From contig PKRJ01000006.1 of the NCBI GenBank assembly GCA_017577365.1, forward strand, positions 1 to 64,000: 64,000 nucleotides of DNA, given 5' to 3'. Origin of the DNA: Gammaproteobacteria bacterium. GTDB lineage: Bacteria > Pseudomonadota > Gammaproteobacteria > Steroidobacterales > Rariloculaceae. A program made the translations under genes and the position numbers. Below the pieces are notes generated by a model, which worked only from the letters and a program-made list of their open reading frames with translations, ran no database searches and was not told the DNA's origin. Positions 27,047 to 36,536 of the stretch are shown here, one piece after another; within the stretch, counting starts at the first letter, position 1; every line of letters begins with the position of its first letter.

Positions 27047-28533
27047 CTACGGCCTTACTTCGAACAACGAGTCTCCGATCAGGAAGAACCAGGTGCCGTC
27101 GAGATGCCGGACACTGGGGGCGACGAAACGGTTGTACGAATCGTCGGCGATTCCCGTCGGGTTGGTGCCGAACTTTATCGCGCCCGATGCAGGGGAGAGA
27201 AGATGGAACCCCGAAGTGTCCGAGGTCACCACGCTGCCGTCGGCGCCTACGCCTTCCAGGTCGTTCAAATCCGGAGGCGTCAGCTCCACCGGTGTGCCCC
27301 GCACATGACTGACCGAGACGGACTCCGTGCGGCCGAAAGGCGCGCCCGGGAGGCTCCAGTAGAACGCGACCCAACCCCCTTCGATGTCGTAGGTCATTCG
27401 GATGTTTTCCGGCTGGCCGGTCAGTAGAAGTGTCTCCGATACCCCGTCATGCACCGCGAGGTGCAGTCGTAGCTATCCGGCATGGCGGGGTACTCGGTCG
27501 ACTTCCGGTAGACGAAGCTCGAGCCGTCGCTGCGAATGTCCTCCTTCTTGGCTCCGTCGTCGGTGATTCTCGTCGTGCCGCCGGCAGCGAAGAGGTAAAC
27601 GTCTTCGCCGAGCGTTCCCGACGGAAGGGGTTCATCCACGTTGACTCTGCAGAAGGCAACGGCACCGTCGTCCAGGAGATCGGCGGTGGTCGAGCAAGGG
27701 CGGTCGGTGATCAGGAGCGCTTCCTCGTTGGAGAATCGCCATCTCCAAAGCTCGCCGCCCGCACGCCAGATGGCGTAATCGCCGCGCGCCCTGACGGTCC
27801 CGGCATGGTACTCGTTGCTCAGCCGGACGAGCTCGCGCTGCGCTTCAGGGCGAGCGTCGATCACTCGGGCGCTCTTCCCGTCCCGAAGCACGAGCAGCGC
27901 GCCTTGGGACGTGAGCCAGGCGTAACCGTCGTCGTATAGCTCCAGGTCGCCGGGTGCGGCGAGCTCGGCGATGCTGCCGTCCTCGAGCGAGCGGACGAAA
28001 TAACGGTGCCCCGTCTCCTCCTCGGTTCGCCTGTACAGAACTCGCTCGCCGTCCGTGTCGAGGATCGCGCCGTCGACGCGCGTGACCCGATCGAGCGCCG
28101 TGGATTTCTCGACGATGATGTAGCGTGCCACGTGCGCCGATTCGCCCGTGCTGAAGGTCGCTCTGAAGTGGACGTCCCCTTCGCGTCCGTGGTAGCCGCT
28201 CAGATCGGCGACGATGTCGAGCTTTCCGTTCGTGGACGACCCGATCGGGAGGTAATAGTCATCGTGATCCCACGATATCCACACCTCGAACTCGCAGGAA
28301 CCTCCGCGCGGACCGCGACATTCGGCCCTGATGGGAACTTCCGGGGCCGCCACTCGAAACGGGATCGGCTCGTGAACGACGAGCCCGGACGCCGAGGGGC
28401 CGCCCGATGAAGAGCGGGGCGACGAGCCGGACAAATCCGACGACGAGCCGGAGCTGCAGCCGCTCAGGGCAACCACGGCGTTTACGACAACGACTGAAAT
28501 GACGCCGCCGAGGCCACGGACCAGGGGTGTCAT
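27047..28533 (-). pseudogene. Lipoprotein with beta-propeller-like repeats, broken by a single frameshift
   Basis: Two adjacent open frames read as one protein. The first (28533 down to 27421) starts with a lipoprotein signal with lipobox LSGC and carries repeats on 'dg.ry.vrsl.dGs..el' patterns, typical of WD40/TolB-like blades. It ends with an unlikely tail after PDSYDC. The second frame (27454 down to 27047) continues with more blades (SETLLLTGQPENIRM) but lacks a start. Restoring one C near 27466 would give SYDLHLAVHDG and a continuous protein of about 490 residues. It may be a sequencing error or a true recent inactivation. Function unknown. Confidence 0.7.
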
Positions 28534-29134
28534 GACCGTATCGAGCGTAACACGTTCCTCGATCAGAAACGACGTGGCCTGTCGTCACGACGCTCGACGC
28601 CCACACGAGGGGCCGCCGACGCGACCCGCTGCGCATCGTCGAGGTTTACGCCGATGCAGACCGTGGCAATCGCGGACGCGATTCATGCGCATTTCGAGCG
28701 GCTGTGCCCGTGTGCGCGACCATCGCTCCGCCGGGCAGTCGGCGGCCCCCGGACGTCACGAGGGCACACCACTCGAGCCTGGGCCTCGGCCCGCGCCAAG
28801 GAGGCTATGCGGAAAGGGCCGTTCGCGGATGTCGTCACTCTTGCTTCTTTACACGAGGTTCGTCCTCCCTGCTTGCGGCGTCTCCCTATGCCGCGGCTCC
28901 TTGCGCGTGTGACGAATTTGAGATTGTGACGTGATTTGCTAGACACCTTTGCAAGGACGGCCAAACGTGCGCCGGATCGCCGCGAAAAACCTCGCGGACG
29001 GGATGGCATTGCACGTGCGCATGTTGAGCATTCAGTGGCATAGGAATTGCATTAGCCCGATATCCGAGCGAATGCGCCGTCGAGCGACGCGCGCCCGGGA
29101 ACTCTATCCACCGCGCAACACGGGGGAGACCGTC
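28534..29134. other. 601-bp region without a convincing gene
   Basis: No open frame here has a credible start, family motif or codon pattern. A short stretch near 28590-28680 reads LRIVEVYADAD in one plus frame and could be an eroded coding remnant. On the plus strand, 28917-28946 contains TTGAGA and TAGACA at 16-bp spacing, a weak promoter candidate for the porin. Confidence 0.4.
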
Positions 29135-30376
29135 ATGGCACCTGTCCAACGGAAGAGGGGCTGTGTGTGCGTAATGGAGGGCGCGCTCGCGGTAGCAGCG
29201 ATCGGCTGTGCGCTGCCTGCGGCCGCCTTCGAAGTCGCCGCCGGTGACTGGACGCTGAACATCAGCGGCAACGTCAACGTTCACTATATCCATGCGGATT
29301 GCGAGGAGGAAACGACGCCCGGCGTCACGGGCGGCCTCGCGTGCCGCGGCGCCGCCGGCGAGGATCGAAGCTCGTCGATCGCGAACGGCTTGCTGCCGGC
29401 GGCACTATCGATCGGCGGGTCGACGACGCAGAACGGCTACGACATCGGTTTCACGTTCGGCTTCTTTCCCGGTATCGCCACGAACGACGGGAGCCCGAAC
29501 CTTCAACAGGGGGCGGAACGGCTGAACACGGCGCTCGGCACGACGGCTATCGACATGCGCCAGGTATTCATGACGTTCGGCAATGACCGTATGGGCACGT
29601 TCAAGCTCGGCCGCGACCTCGGTCTGTTCGGCGCCGACGCGATCTTGAACGATATGACGATCCCGGGCGTCGGTGGAATAAACACGAACAACGCCGCGCC
29701 GGCGAATACCTCGCTCGGGTCCATCGGTCTCGGCTATATCTATGCCGACTGGATCGGGCAAATCACCTATACGACGCCGGACTTCAACGGTCTCCGCTTC
29801 TCGATCGGAATATTCGATCCGCTCGAGCCCATCCTGCAGAACGTGCCGACGCCCGAGGGACTGCCCGGATTCCACGGCAAGATCTCGTACACGAAGGAGC
29901 CGTTCTACCTGTCCGCGAGCTTCATCACGCAGGAGCACGAGGGTCCGACGGATGCGGCGGATTTCGATAGCGTCGGCTTCGACGTCGGCGGTAAGGTCAC
30001 GTTCGGCGACGGCAACGGCGAATTCATGCTGTGGTATTACGTCGGCGAGGGAATGGGGACCACGGCGCTCTATTTCTTCGGCGACGACGGCGCCGGCGCG
30101 GAGCGCGATTCCGACGGCTTCCTCGCGCAGGTCACCTGGAAGCTCGGCGACACCAAGCTCGGCGTGAACTACGGCCGCAGCGACCTCGATCTCGCGCCGG
30201 GAGAGGCGCCGTCGGCGCTCGTCCGCCGCAACGAGAAGGTGACGTTCGGGGCCTACCACTCGCTGACGCAGAATCTTACGCTGCTCGCCGAGTTCACCCG
30301 CGTCCAGTCCGAGGCGCACGACGGCGTCGAGAACGAGAGCACGAACTTCAATATCGGCGCGTTCCTGTCGTTCTGA
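29135..30376 (+). CDS. Outer-membrane porin
   Basis: A 413-residue protein: a signal peptide (ALAVAAIGCALPAAAF) and a beta-barrel of the Gram-negative general porin type. It starts with WTLNISGNVNVHYIHA, has porin motifs such as 'MRQVFMTFGNDRMGTFKLGRDLGLFG' (extended strand and loop 3 region) and ends in FNIGAFLSF with C-terminal Phe. It probably forms a trimeric channel for small solutes. The ATG at 29135 has GGGGGAGA upstream. A GTG some 60 codons earlier exists but would spoil the signal peptide. Confidence 0.82.
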   Translation: MAPVQRKRGCVCVMEGALAVAAIGCALPAAAFEVAAGDWTLNISGNVNVHYIHADCEEETTPGVTGGLACRGAAGEDRSSSIANGLLPAALSIGGSTTQNGYDIGFTFGFFPGIATNDGSPNLQQGAERLNTALGTTAIDMRQVFMTFGNDRMGTFKLGRDLGLFGADAILNDMTIPGVGGINTNNAAPANTSLGSIGLGYIYADWIGQITYTTPDFNGLRFSIGIFDPLEPILQNVPTPEGLPGFHGKISYTKEPFYLSASFITQEHEGPTDAADFDSVGFDVGGKVTFGDGNGEFMLWYYVGEGMGTTALYFFGDDGAGAERDSDGFLAQVTWKLGDTKLGVNYGRSDLDLAPGEAPSALVRRNEKVTFGAYHSLTQNLTLLAEFTRVQSEAHDGVENESTNFNIGAFLSF

Positions 30377-30472
30377 ACGCTCTCTTCCGGCCGGACGCCC
30401 GCGAGAGATCCTCGATGCACCGGCATCGGGTGGTAGAATCGCGCGGTCGATGGGAAGCCGGAGAGAGCCGAG

Positions 30473-31231
30473 ATGTCGGGCCCGCTGTTCTACAACAAGA
30501 TCGTTCCGCTGAACCGAGACCGCCACCGAAGCCTCAAGCTGAAGGCGGACGGGTCGCAGCGTTTCGCCGCGGGCACGCATTTCGTGCCGCTGACCGCGAT
30601 CGAGTTCTACCAGGCCGCCCGTGACTACCCGGTCGTATTCTCCGGAGGCGACAACGCTAGCCCGATCGCGATGGTCGGCCTGCGGGCGGGAGAGAACCTC
30701 TTCGTCGGCGACGACGGCAGATGGTCGAGCGACGTTTACTTGCCGGCATACGTCGCGCGATACCCCTTCATCCTCGTTCGCGTCGACGAGCAAGCCGATT
30801 ACACCGTTTGCCTCGACGAGACGTACGAAGGATTCTCGGAGGACGAAGGCGAGCCCCTCTTCGACGACGAAGGCAAAGAGAGCGAGCTCACGCAGCGCGT
30901 CATCACGGTGCTCAGGGATCTGTTGACCGAGACCGAGCGCACACGGCGTTTCGTCGAGCGCCTGAAGTCGCTCGACCTGTTCACGGTTCGCAGCGCCCGA
31001 GTTCAGGATCGGCTCGGCAGGTGGTACGGGCTCGAAGACTTTCGGGTCGTCGACGAGAAGAAGCTCGCGGAGCTCGACGACAAGGTCATCGCCGAGCTGC
31101 ACCGTTCCGGATACCTCGGCTGCATCTATGCGCATCTCTTCTCGTTGGGCAACGTCGCGCGGCTCGGATGGCGAATCCCGGTCGAGCCCGCGACGGAGGC
31201 CGCGCAAGAACCGGCCGCGGCGACGAGCTGA
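30473..31231 (+). CDS. SapC family protein
   Basis: A 252-residue protein of the SapC family: 'MSGPLFYNKIVPLNRDRHR' at the start, HFVPLTAIEFYQAARDYPVVF, and a middle acidic segment ('EGEPLFDDEGKESELTQR') that precedes a helical part, all typical. The name comes from an S-layer-associated gene; in proteobacteria its members often lie beside TonB receptors or halogenases, without known activity. No signal peptide, so cytoplasmic by sequence. GGAGAG lies upstream of the ATG. Confidence 0.8.
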   Translation: MSGPLFYNKIVPLNRDRHRSLKLKADGSQRFAAGTHFVPLTAIEFYQAARDYPVVFSGGDNASPIAMVGLRAGENLFVGDDGRWSSDVYLPAYVARYPFILVRVDEQADYTVCLDETYEGFSEDEGEPLFDDEGKESELTQRVITVLRDLLTETERTRRFVERLKSLDLFTVRSARVQDRLGRWYGLEDFRVVDEKKLAELDDKVIAELHRSGYLGCIYAHLFSLGNVARLGWRIPVEPATEAAQEPAAATS

Positions 31232-31339
31232 GAACCGTTCACCGACGCCGCGCGGCCGCGCCGGCCATCTCCGATAGATCGCGCGAATGAAAGGGGCCCC
31301 GCACGCGGAGTATCCACGCCGCGCTCGGGGCCGAAATCG

Positions 31340-32566
31340 ATGAGGCGACCCTCCGATCCCGCCGATCGGCGAACGTGGCGCAACATCGCCGTGCTGTTTT
31401 TCGCCCACGCGGTGCTCGGCTCGCAGCTCGCCATCCACATCATTCTCGGCGGGCTCGCCGGTGCAGCGCTCGCGCCCGAGCGATCGCTCGCGACGTTGCC
31501 GATCTCGATCGTCGTGCTGGTCTCGATGCTGACGGCGCCGCCCGCGTCGTTACTGATGGGTCGTTATGGACGCCGCGCGGGATTCTTGCTCGCCGCGGTC
31601 GCCGGCGCCGCCGGCGGCGCGCTCGCCGTTCGCGCGCTGTTCGTCGGCAGCTTTGCGCTGCTGATCGCAGGCGCGGTATTCACCGGCATCTATCAGGCGT
31701 TCCACGGCTTCTTTCGCTTCGCGGCCGCGGATACCGCGTCCGAGCGTCTCAAGCCGAAAGCGATCTCCTGGGTTTTCGCGGGCGGATTGGTGAGCGCGCT
31801 GATCGGCCCCGAGGTCGTGCGGCTCACGTCCGATCTGTTCGCTCCGGCGCCGTTCGCGGGCGCCTACGCGGCGATCATCGTCATCAACGTCGTCGGCGCC
31901 GCCGGGCTCGCGTTCCTCGATATTCCCGTGCCGCCTCGAAGCGCCGGCGGCGACGGCGCCGGCCGCCCCCTCATCGAGATCGTTCGCCAGCCGGCGTTCA
32001 TCGTCGCCGTGCTTTGCGCGATGGTCGGCTTCGCCGCGATGAGTCTCGTCATGACGTCCACGCCGCTCGCGCTGACGGGGCACGGATTCACGACGGGACA
32101 TGCCGCCGACGTGATCCGATGGCACATCGTCGCGATGTTCGCGCCGAGCTTCGTGACCGGAGCGGTGATCGCGCGTATCGGTCACGTTCCGGTCATCGGA
32201 GCCGGCCTCCTGCTGCTCGCGCTGTGCGGCGGAGTCGCTCTCGCCGGCGTCGATCTGCATCATTTCTACGTCGCGCTGATCGCGCTCGGATGCGGTTGGA
32301 ACTTCACGTTCATTGGCGCGACGAGCCTGCTCGCGACCGTGCACCATCCTACCGAGCAAGCGAAAGTGCAAGGGCTCAACGATTTTCTCGTCTTCGGGCT
32401 CGTCGCCGTCGCGTCGTTCGCGTCCGGCGCGCTGCTCGACCTCTACGGTTGGCATGCCGTGCAGCTCGCGATGATCCCGGGGCTCGCGCTTTCGGCGGCG
32501 GCGCTCGGCTGGCTTGCGCTCACGACCCGCGGCGAGAAGGCGACAATCCGAGATACTCGACTATAA
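31340..32566 (+). CDS. Major facilitator superfamily transporter
   Basis: A 408-residue inner-membrane protein with about 12 hydrophobic segments in two halves. The loop 2-3 region has SLLMGRYGRRAGFLL, matching the MFS 'G.laDr.GRr' signature. The substrate is unknown. The stop codon lies inside a good -10 box for the next gene (32562-32567), so the two overlap in function but may be expressed separately. Confidence 0.8.
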   Translation: MRRPSDPADRRTWRNIAVLFFAHAVLGSQLAIHIILGGLAGAALAPERSLATLPISIVVLVSMLTAPPASLLMGRYGRRAGFLLAAVAGAAGGALAVRALFVGSFALLIAGAVFTGIYQAFHGFFRFAAADTASERLKPKAISWVFAGGLVSALIGPEVVRLTSDLFAPAPFAGAYAAIIVINVVGAAGLAFLDIPVPPRSAGGDGAGRPLIEIVRQPAFIVAVLCAMVGFAAMSLVMTSTPLALTGHGFTTGHAADVIRWHIVAMFAPSFVTGAVIARIGHVPVIGAGLLLLALCGGVALAGVDLHHFYVALIALGCGWNFTFIGATSLLATVHHPTEQAKVQGLNDFLVFGLVAVASFASGALLDLYGWHAVQLAMIPGLALSAAALGWLALTTRGEKATIRDTRL

Positions 32567-32567
32567 T
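32540..32567 (+). promoter_or_regulatory. Candidate sigma70 promoter for the DUF8021-like gene
   Basis: GCGACA (32540-32545), a 16-bp spacer and a perfect TATAAT (32562-32567), placed 32 bp before the GTG at 32599. It stands out in this GC-rich sequence. The -35 match is poor. Confidence 0.45.
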
Positions 32568-32598
32568 CGAGCCCACAATAACGAAGGGGAGGCAGCCG

Positions 32599-33465
32599 GT
32601 GAGACGCTCGACGTTTTCGCTGATCGCGTTCGCGGCCGCATTGCTCGTGCCCGCGGTCGGGTTCGCACAAGGGCAAGCACAGAGGGAAGTGTCGTGCACG
32701 CGCGGCGGATTGAAGCGCGCGGTCGACCTGTACCTCGAGGCACAGACGAGCGGCGACATCTCGAAGCTGCCGTTGGCGACCGGCGTCGCCTACATCGAGA
32801 ACATGGCGCTCGCCGACGTTCGGCAGGGGATCATCACGAAGCCGATGGTCATCGACCACAGCTTGAGCCTGTACGACGAGGATTCGTGTCAGACGTTCAC
32901 GGAGGTGATCGTTACGAATCCCGAGGAGCCGTACGTGCTCGGTACGCGCCTGCGCGTCAACCACGACAAGATCGCGGAGGTCGAGATCTTGTGGACGACG
33001 ACCGGCTATTGGCTGTTCGACGCGGAGGCGTATCTCGAGTATTCATCCGCGGAGAACTGGGGGCCGATTCCGGCGGAGGAGCGCGCTTCGCGCGGCACGC
33101 TGGTGTCCGCCGCGAACGCGTATCTCGACGCTTTCCTCGAAGGCAAAATCGATCTCGTGCCGTGGGGCTTTCCGTGCGTGCGCATCGAGGGCGGCGCGTA
33201 TACCGGCCGAGGCTCGCCCGACGACAGCTGCGAGGTCGGCGTGCCGGCGGGCGTGAACATCGTGAATCGCCGCTTCGTCGTCGACGAGGTCATCGGTGCC
33301 GTCGTCGTCTTCTGCACGTTCGGACCGGGCGGCCAGATCGGAGGCAGCGGCGCTCCCGACACGCACCTGTTCCGCGTCGAGAACGGCAAGCTCCGTTACG
33401 TGCATACGCTCACGCATCTCAAGATGGAGGATTTCCGCCGCCGCAGCGGCGGTGGCGGCGGCTGA
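32599..33465 (+). CDS. Exported protein resembling DUF8021
   Basis: A 288-residue protein: a signal peptide (LIAFAAALLVPAVGFAQ) and a two-lobed domain in which the same pattern occurs twice, 'YLEAQTSGDISKLPLATGVAYIEN' and 'YLDAFLEGKIDLVPWGFPCVRIEG'. It resembles SnoaL/NTF2-like repeats as in DUF8021, although the family name is from memory. The C-terminus is Gly-rich. The GTG at 32599 is fixed by AAGGGGAGG upstream and by the signal peptide; an open frame continues further up inside the MFS gene. Function unknown. Confidence 0.65.
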   Translation: MRRSTFSLIAFAAALLVPAVGFAQGQAQREVSCTRGGLKRAVDLYLEAQTSGDISKLPLATGVAYIENMALADVRQGIITKPMVIDHSLSLYDEDSCQTFTEVIVTNPEEPYVLGTRLRVNHDKIAEVEILWTTTGYWLFDAEAYLEYSSAENWGPIPAEERASRGTLVSAANAYLDAFLEGKIDLVPWGFPCVRIEGGAYTGRGSPDDSCEVGVPAGVNIVNRRFVVDEVIGAVVVFCTFGPGGQIGGSGAPDTHLFRVENGKLRYVHTLTHLKMEDFRRRSGGGGG

Positions 33466-33475
33466 CGACGCCGTC

Positions 33476-33506
33476 CACGGGAGCGGCGGTTGCCGCTGCT
33501 CCCGTG
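33476..33506. terminator. Hairpin between convergent genes
   Basis: A 14-bp stem with one G-T pair (CACGGGAGCGGCGG with CCGCTGCTCCCGTG) and a 3-base loop. It lies between 32599-33465 and the minus-strand methyltransferase. No T run follows. Confidence 0.6.
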
Positions 33507-33548
33507 CGTGCTCGCCGCGCTCCTACCGCTCTCTTCTCGAATTGCCCG

Positions 33549-34262
33549 CTACGGGGCTCGGATCGCCATCAGCGATTTGGTGAATCCGCCGAGCCGCTCC
33601 TTCGCGATCGTCGCGTCCGGAAACAGACGGCGCATCTCCGCTTCCGAAAGCAAATGCCAATCGGGCGTCGTCTTCTTGATCCAGACGCGGTTCGTCGCCT
33701 CGAGCAGCGGGACGAGCGCGCGGCGCGGGATATACGCGACGAACGGCAGCCAGCTGTGGCTTTCGATCGGGAAGGATCGGCACGGGGTTTGGACGAAATA
33801 CCCCTTCCCGAGTCGGACGATCTCGCGCGCGAACTCCTGTTGACGCGCCCAGGCGCGCCGCTCGAACTCGGCCCCGTCGCGCAGCGTCCAGATCTCGCTC
33901 TTCGGCACCGTCACGTGCTCGATGACGGACGAGCAGTAGACGATATCGAAGAAGCCGTCCTCGAACGGCAGCCGGCCCGCTTCGGGAATGTGCACGGGCG
34001 TGAAGCCGAAGCGACGGTAACCTTCCTGCACCGCGGAAGGGTCGATGTCCGCGATGTGGACGTTCGCTGGAGATATCGGCGTGCCGGCCAATACGGACGC
34101 GATGTGGGTCCCGTTCTCCGAGCCGATGTCGAGGATTCTCGTGTTTCGCCGAATCTCGAAGTGCTCGAGAAAGATCCGCGCCCGTTTGGCGCGCGCTTCG
34201 CTGCGAACGTGATTGACGAGCGTGGTCACCATCCGAGCCGACGCCTCCCCGGTGCGCGCCAT
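33549..34262 (-). CDS. Class I SAM-dependent methyltransferase
   Basis: A 237-residue protein with motif I ILDIGSENGTHIASVL (about residues 43-58), an acidic motif II in DIDPSAVQ and motif IV 'FFDIVYCSSVIEHVTVPK', the last reading IEH as in many lipid or quinone methyltransferases of type 11. The C-terminal half is hydrophobic and basic. The substrate is unknown. The next upstream gene on this strand, an MFS transporter, ends 148 bp away. Confidence 0.75.
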   Translation of the reverse strand: MARTGEASARMVTTLVNHVRSEARAKRARIFLEHFEIRRNTRILDIGSENGTHIASVLAGTPISPANVHIADIDPSAVQEGYRRFGFTPVHIPEAGRLPFEDGFFDIVYCSSVIEHVTVPKSEIWTLRDGAEFERRAWARQQEFAREIVRLGKGYFVQTPCRSFPIESHSWLPFVAYIPRRALVPLLEATNRVWIKKTTPDWHLLSEAEMRRLFPDATIAKERLGGFTKSLMAIRAP

Positions 34263-34410
34263 CGGTCCGAATCCGATGAGATGCTAACAAGATGGAGGGC
34301 GCCGGAGCATCGGGTGCTCTCGGGACTTGACTGATCCCGCCTCATGGACGACGGAGTCCCGCGCCGTCGAGCGCGAGGCTCCGCCGTCCCTCCGGCCGCG
34401 CGGGCGAGCG

Positions 34411-35658
34411 CTATGGGCGAGCGACCTTGCTCGGGGCTGTCTCCTCGAGAAAGAGCGCGGCGACGCCGGCGCAGACCGCGCAGAACGCGGCGACGACGAT
34501 GGGCGCGGCCAGACTCGTCGCGTCGGCGATTCGTCCGGCGAGCGTCGGCATCGTGACGCCGCCGATGAGTTCGCCGATGGCGACGACGAGTCCCATCGAC
34601 GACGCGGCGAGCGACCTGGAGACGCTTTCGCCCGGCACGACGCCCATGAACAGCGGAAACGCGCCGGTGCCGCTCCATCCGAGGAACAGTAAGAGCCCGA
34701 GCATCCACATCGGGCCGTCGAACCAGAGCGCGGCGAGCGGCGTCATCACCGCGCCGAAGCAAAAGAGAATCATCGCGGGCTTTCGCCCGACGCGATCGGA
34801 CCACGCGGGAACGAGAAAGCCGCAGATCGCCGTCGCCAATCCGGTGATACCGACGAGCTGTCCGGCCTGCTCGGCGGTGAAGCCGCGAACGTTCTGGAAG
34901 AAGACCGGCATGAACGTGAGGCCGACGAGGAACCACGCGACCATGAAGATCGATATCACGCAGCAGACGCGAATGTTGTGCTCCTTCAGCATCGAAAGAG
35001 CGCTCAAGCCGACGCGCGGGGGCGTTTCGGCCGCCTCTTCCGGCGTTCGTGCAGGCTCGCGTAGATAGAGAAAGACGAGCAGCGCGCAGATCAGACCCGG
35101 AATACCCGTCAGAAAGAACGTGACGCGCCAATCGAACATCGAGGCGAGCCGCGGCACGAGAAAACCCGCGAGCATATTGCCTATGAGCGCCGCGAACACG
35201 TTCTGCATGACGCCGGCGTTGAGGCCGCGGCGATGCGGCGAAGACTCGACATTCATGATCGAAAGACAGACGGGCAGGAACGGTCCTTCGGCGATGCCCA
35301 TCAGCACGCGCGCAGCGAGCAGGAACGCGAACGACGTCGCGAGGCCGGACACGGCCGAGCACAGCGAGAACACGACGATCGACAGCAGCACGAACGGTTT
35401 GCGTGCACGGATCGCATCGGACCACGCGGCGACGAAATAGGCCGATATCGCCCAGGCCAGCGCGAGGCCCGAGCTCAGCATGCCGATCTGGGTATTGGTC
35501 AGCCCGAGGTCGACCTGGATCGCTGCGACGAGATAATTGATCGCGTTACGGTCGAAGAAGACCAGCCCGAACGAGAATCCCAAGAGCAGCAGGATGCCGT
35601 TCTCGTAAGTGAAGAACGTCCGGCGCCCGTTCCGGGCCGCTGCGTGGGTCGCGCTCAT
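34411..35658 (-). CDS. MFS transporter (anion:cation symporter-like)
   Basis: A 415-residue inner-membrane protein with about 12 hydrophobic segments. Hallmarks are FFDRNAINYLVAAIQVDL in helix 1 and the loop signature 'YFVAAWSDAIRARKPFVL'. The overall pattern matches the organic-anion branch of MFS (hexuronate, phthalate and similar transporters), but the substrate is not determinable. GGGGGATTC precedes the ATG at 35658, which fixes the start inside a longer open frame. It is divergent from the VOC gene at 35899. Confidence 0.8.
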   Translation of the reverse strand: MSATHAAARNGRRTFFTYENGILLLLGFSFGLVFFDRNAINYLVAAIQVDLGLTNTQIGMLSSGLALAWAISAYFVAAWSDAIRARKPFVLLSIVVFSLCSAVSGLATSFAFLLAARVLMGIAEGPFLPVCLSIMNVESSPHRRGLNAGVMQNVFAALIGNMLAGFLVPRLASMFDWRVTFFLTGIPGLICALLVFLYLREPARTPEEAAETPPRVGLSALSMLKEHNIRVCCVISIFMVAWFLVGLTFMPVFFQNVRGFTAEQAGQLVGITGLATAICGFLVPAWSDRVGRKPAMILFCFGAVMTPLAALWFDGPMWMLGLLLFLGWSGTGAFPLFMGVVPGESVSRSLAASSMGLVVAIGELIGGVTMPTLAGRIADATSLAAPIVVAAFCAVCAGVAALFLEETAPSKVARP

Positions 35659-35898
35659 GAATCCCCCTTGTCGTTGTCTTTGTCGCGCGGGTGCCCGATC
35701 TCCCCCGATCCGAGTCGAGCGACCCGATGGGCAGCAGTATAGAGGACGCCCATTCGCTGTCGAGCGGAGCCTCGGTGATAGGCCGCGATGCTCCCGTGCT
35801 CGATTCGGTAAAGTGACGACATGAGGAAACGGCATGGCCGTCGAGAAGGCCGGGCATTCGGCGCTCTTGGTGATTACTTCGAAAGGGAGGGAAGGGAA

Positions 35899-36315
35899 AT
35901 GAAGCCGCGGATAACGGTGATCACGCTGGGCGTCGATGATCTCGAGGCCTCGGTGCGTTTCTATCGAGACGGTCTCGGTTTTCCGACGCAAGGCGTCGTC
36001 GGGAAGGAGTTCGAGCACGGCGCGGTGGCGTTCATTCAGCTTCAACCGGGGCTGCGTATGGCTTTGTGGCCGAGGACGAGCATCGCGCACGATACCGGGC
36101 TTCCGTCGGGCTCCCCGAATCCGACGGAAATGACCCTCGGTCACAACGTCGCGAGTCGGGCCGAGGTGGACGAGGTGATGGCGGCAGCGCAAGCCGCGGG
36201 CGCGACGATCGTCAAGCCTGCTCATGACACGTTCTGGGGAGGGTACTCGGGATATTTTCAGGACCCGGACGGGCATCTCTGGGAGGTCGTGTGGAATCCG
36301 GACTGGTCGGGGTAA
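35899..36315 (+). CDS. VOC superfamily (glyoxalase-like) protein
   Basis: A 138-residue protein with two VOC modules: 'VITLGVDDLEASVRFYRDGLGF' and 'FQDPDGHLWEVVWNPDW', the latter with the terminal metal-binding Glu. The central HNV segment could supply a His ligand. The substrate is unknown. The ATG at 35899 is preceded by GGGAGGGAA. Confidence 0.78.
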   Translation: MKPRITVITLGVDDLEASVRFYRDGLGFPTQGVVGKEFEHGAVAFIQLQPGLRMALWPRTSIAHDTGLPSGSPNPTEMTLGHNVASRAEVDEVMAAAQAAGATIVKPAHDTFWGGYSGYFQDPDGHLWEVVWNPDWSG

Positions 36316-36536
36316 TCGGCTGCTCGTTCTCGTAGACCGCTCCGCGCGCGGCTCGAGTCTGCAAGCGCGGAAGAGCTGAAATGCGAGCGGCGGCATCGAG
36401 CCGAGAGCGCGGCAAATCCTCTTGCCGCGGCCGTTGAAACCTTCTTTGGATTGGAGTGTTGTTGCCGCGCGGCGCTTGAAAGTACCATGCGCGGGCGTCC
36501 CTCGGCGCGCCGAGCGATCTTCTTGGAGGAAAAGTC

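Noticed and set aside
28654..28929. A 91-codon plus-strand frame in the gap before the porin
   Set aside because: Its composition is Arg/Ala-rich without a motif, and its end merges with probable promoter sequence. I treat it as non-coding.
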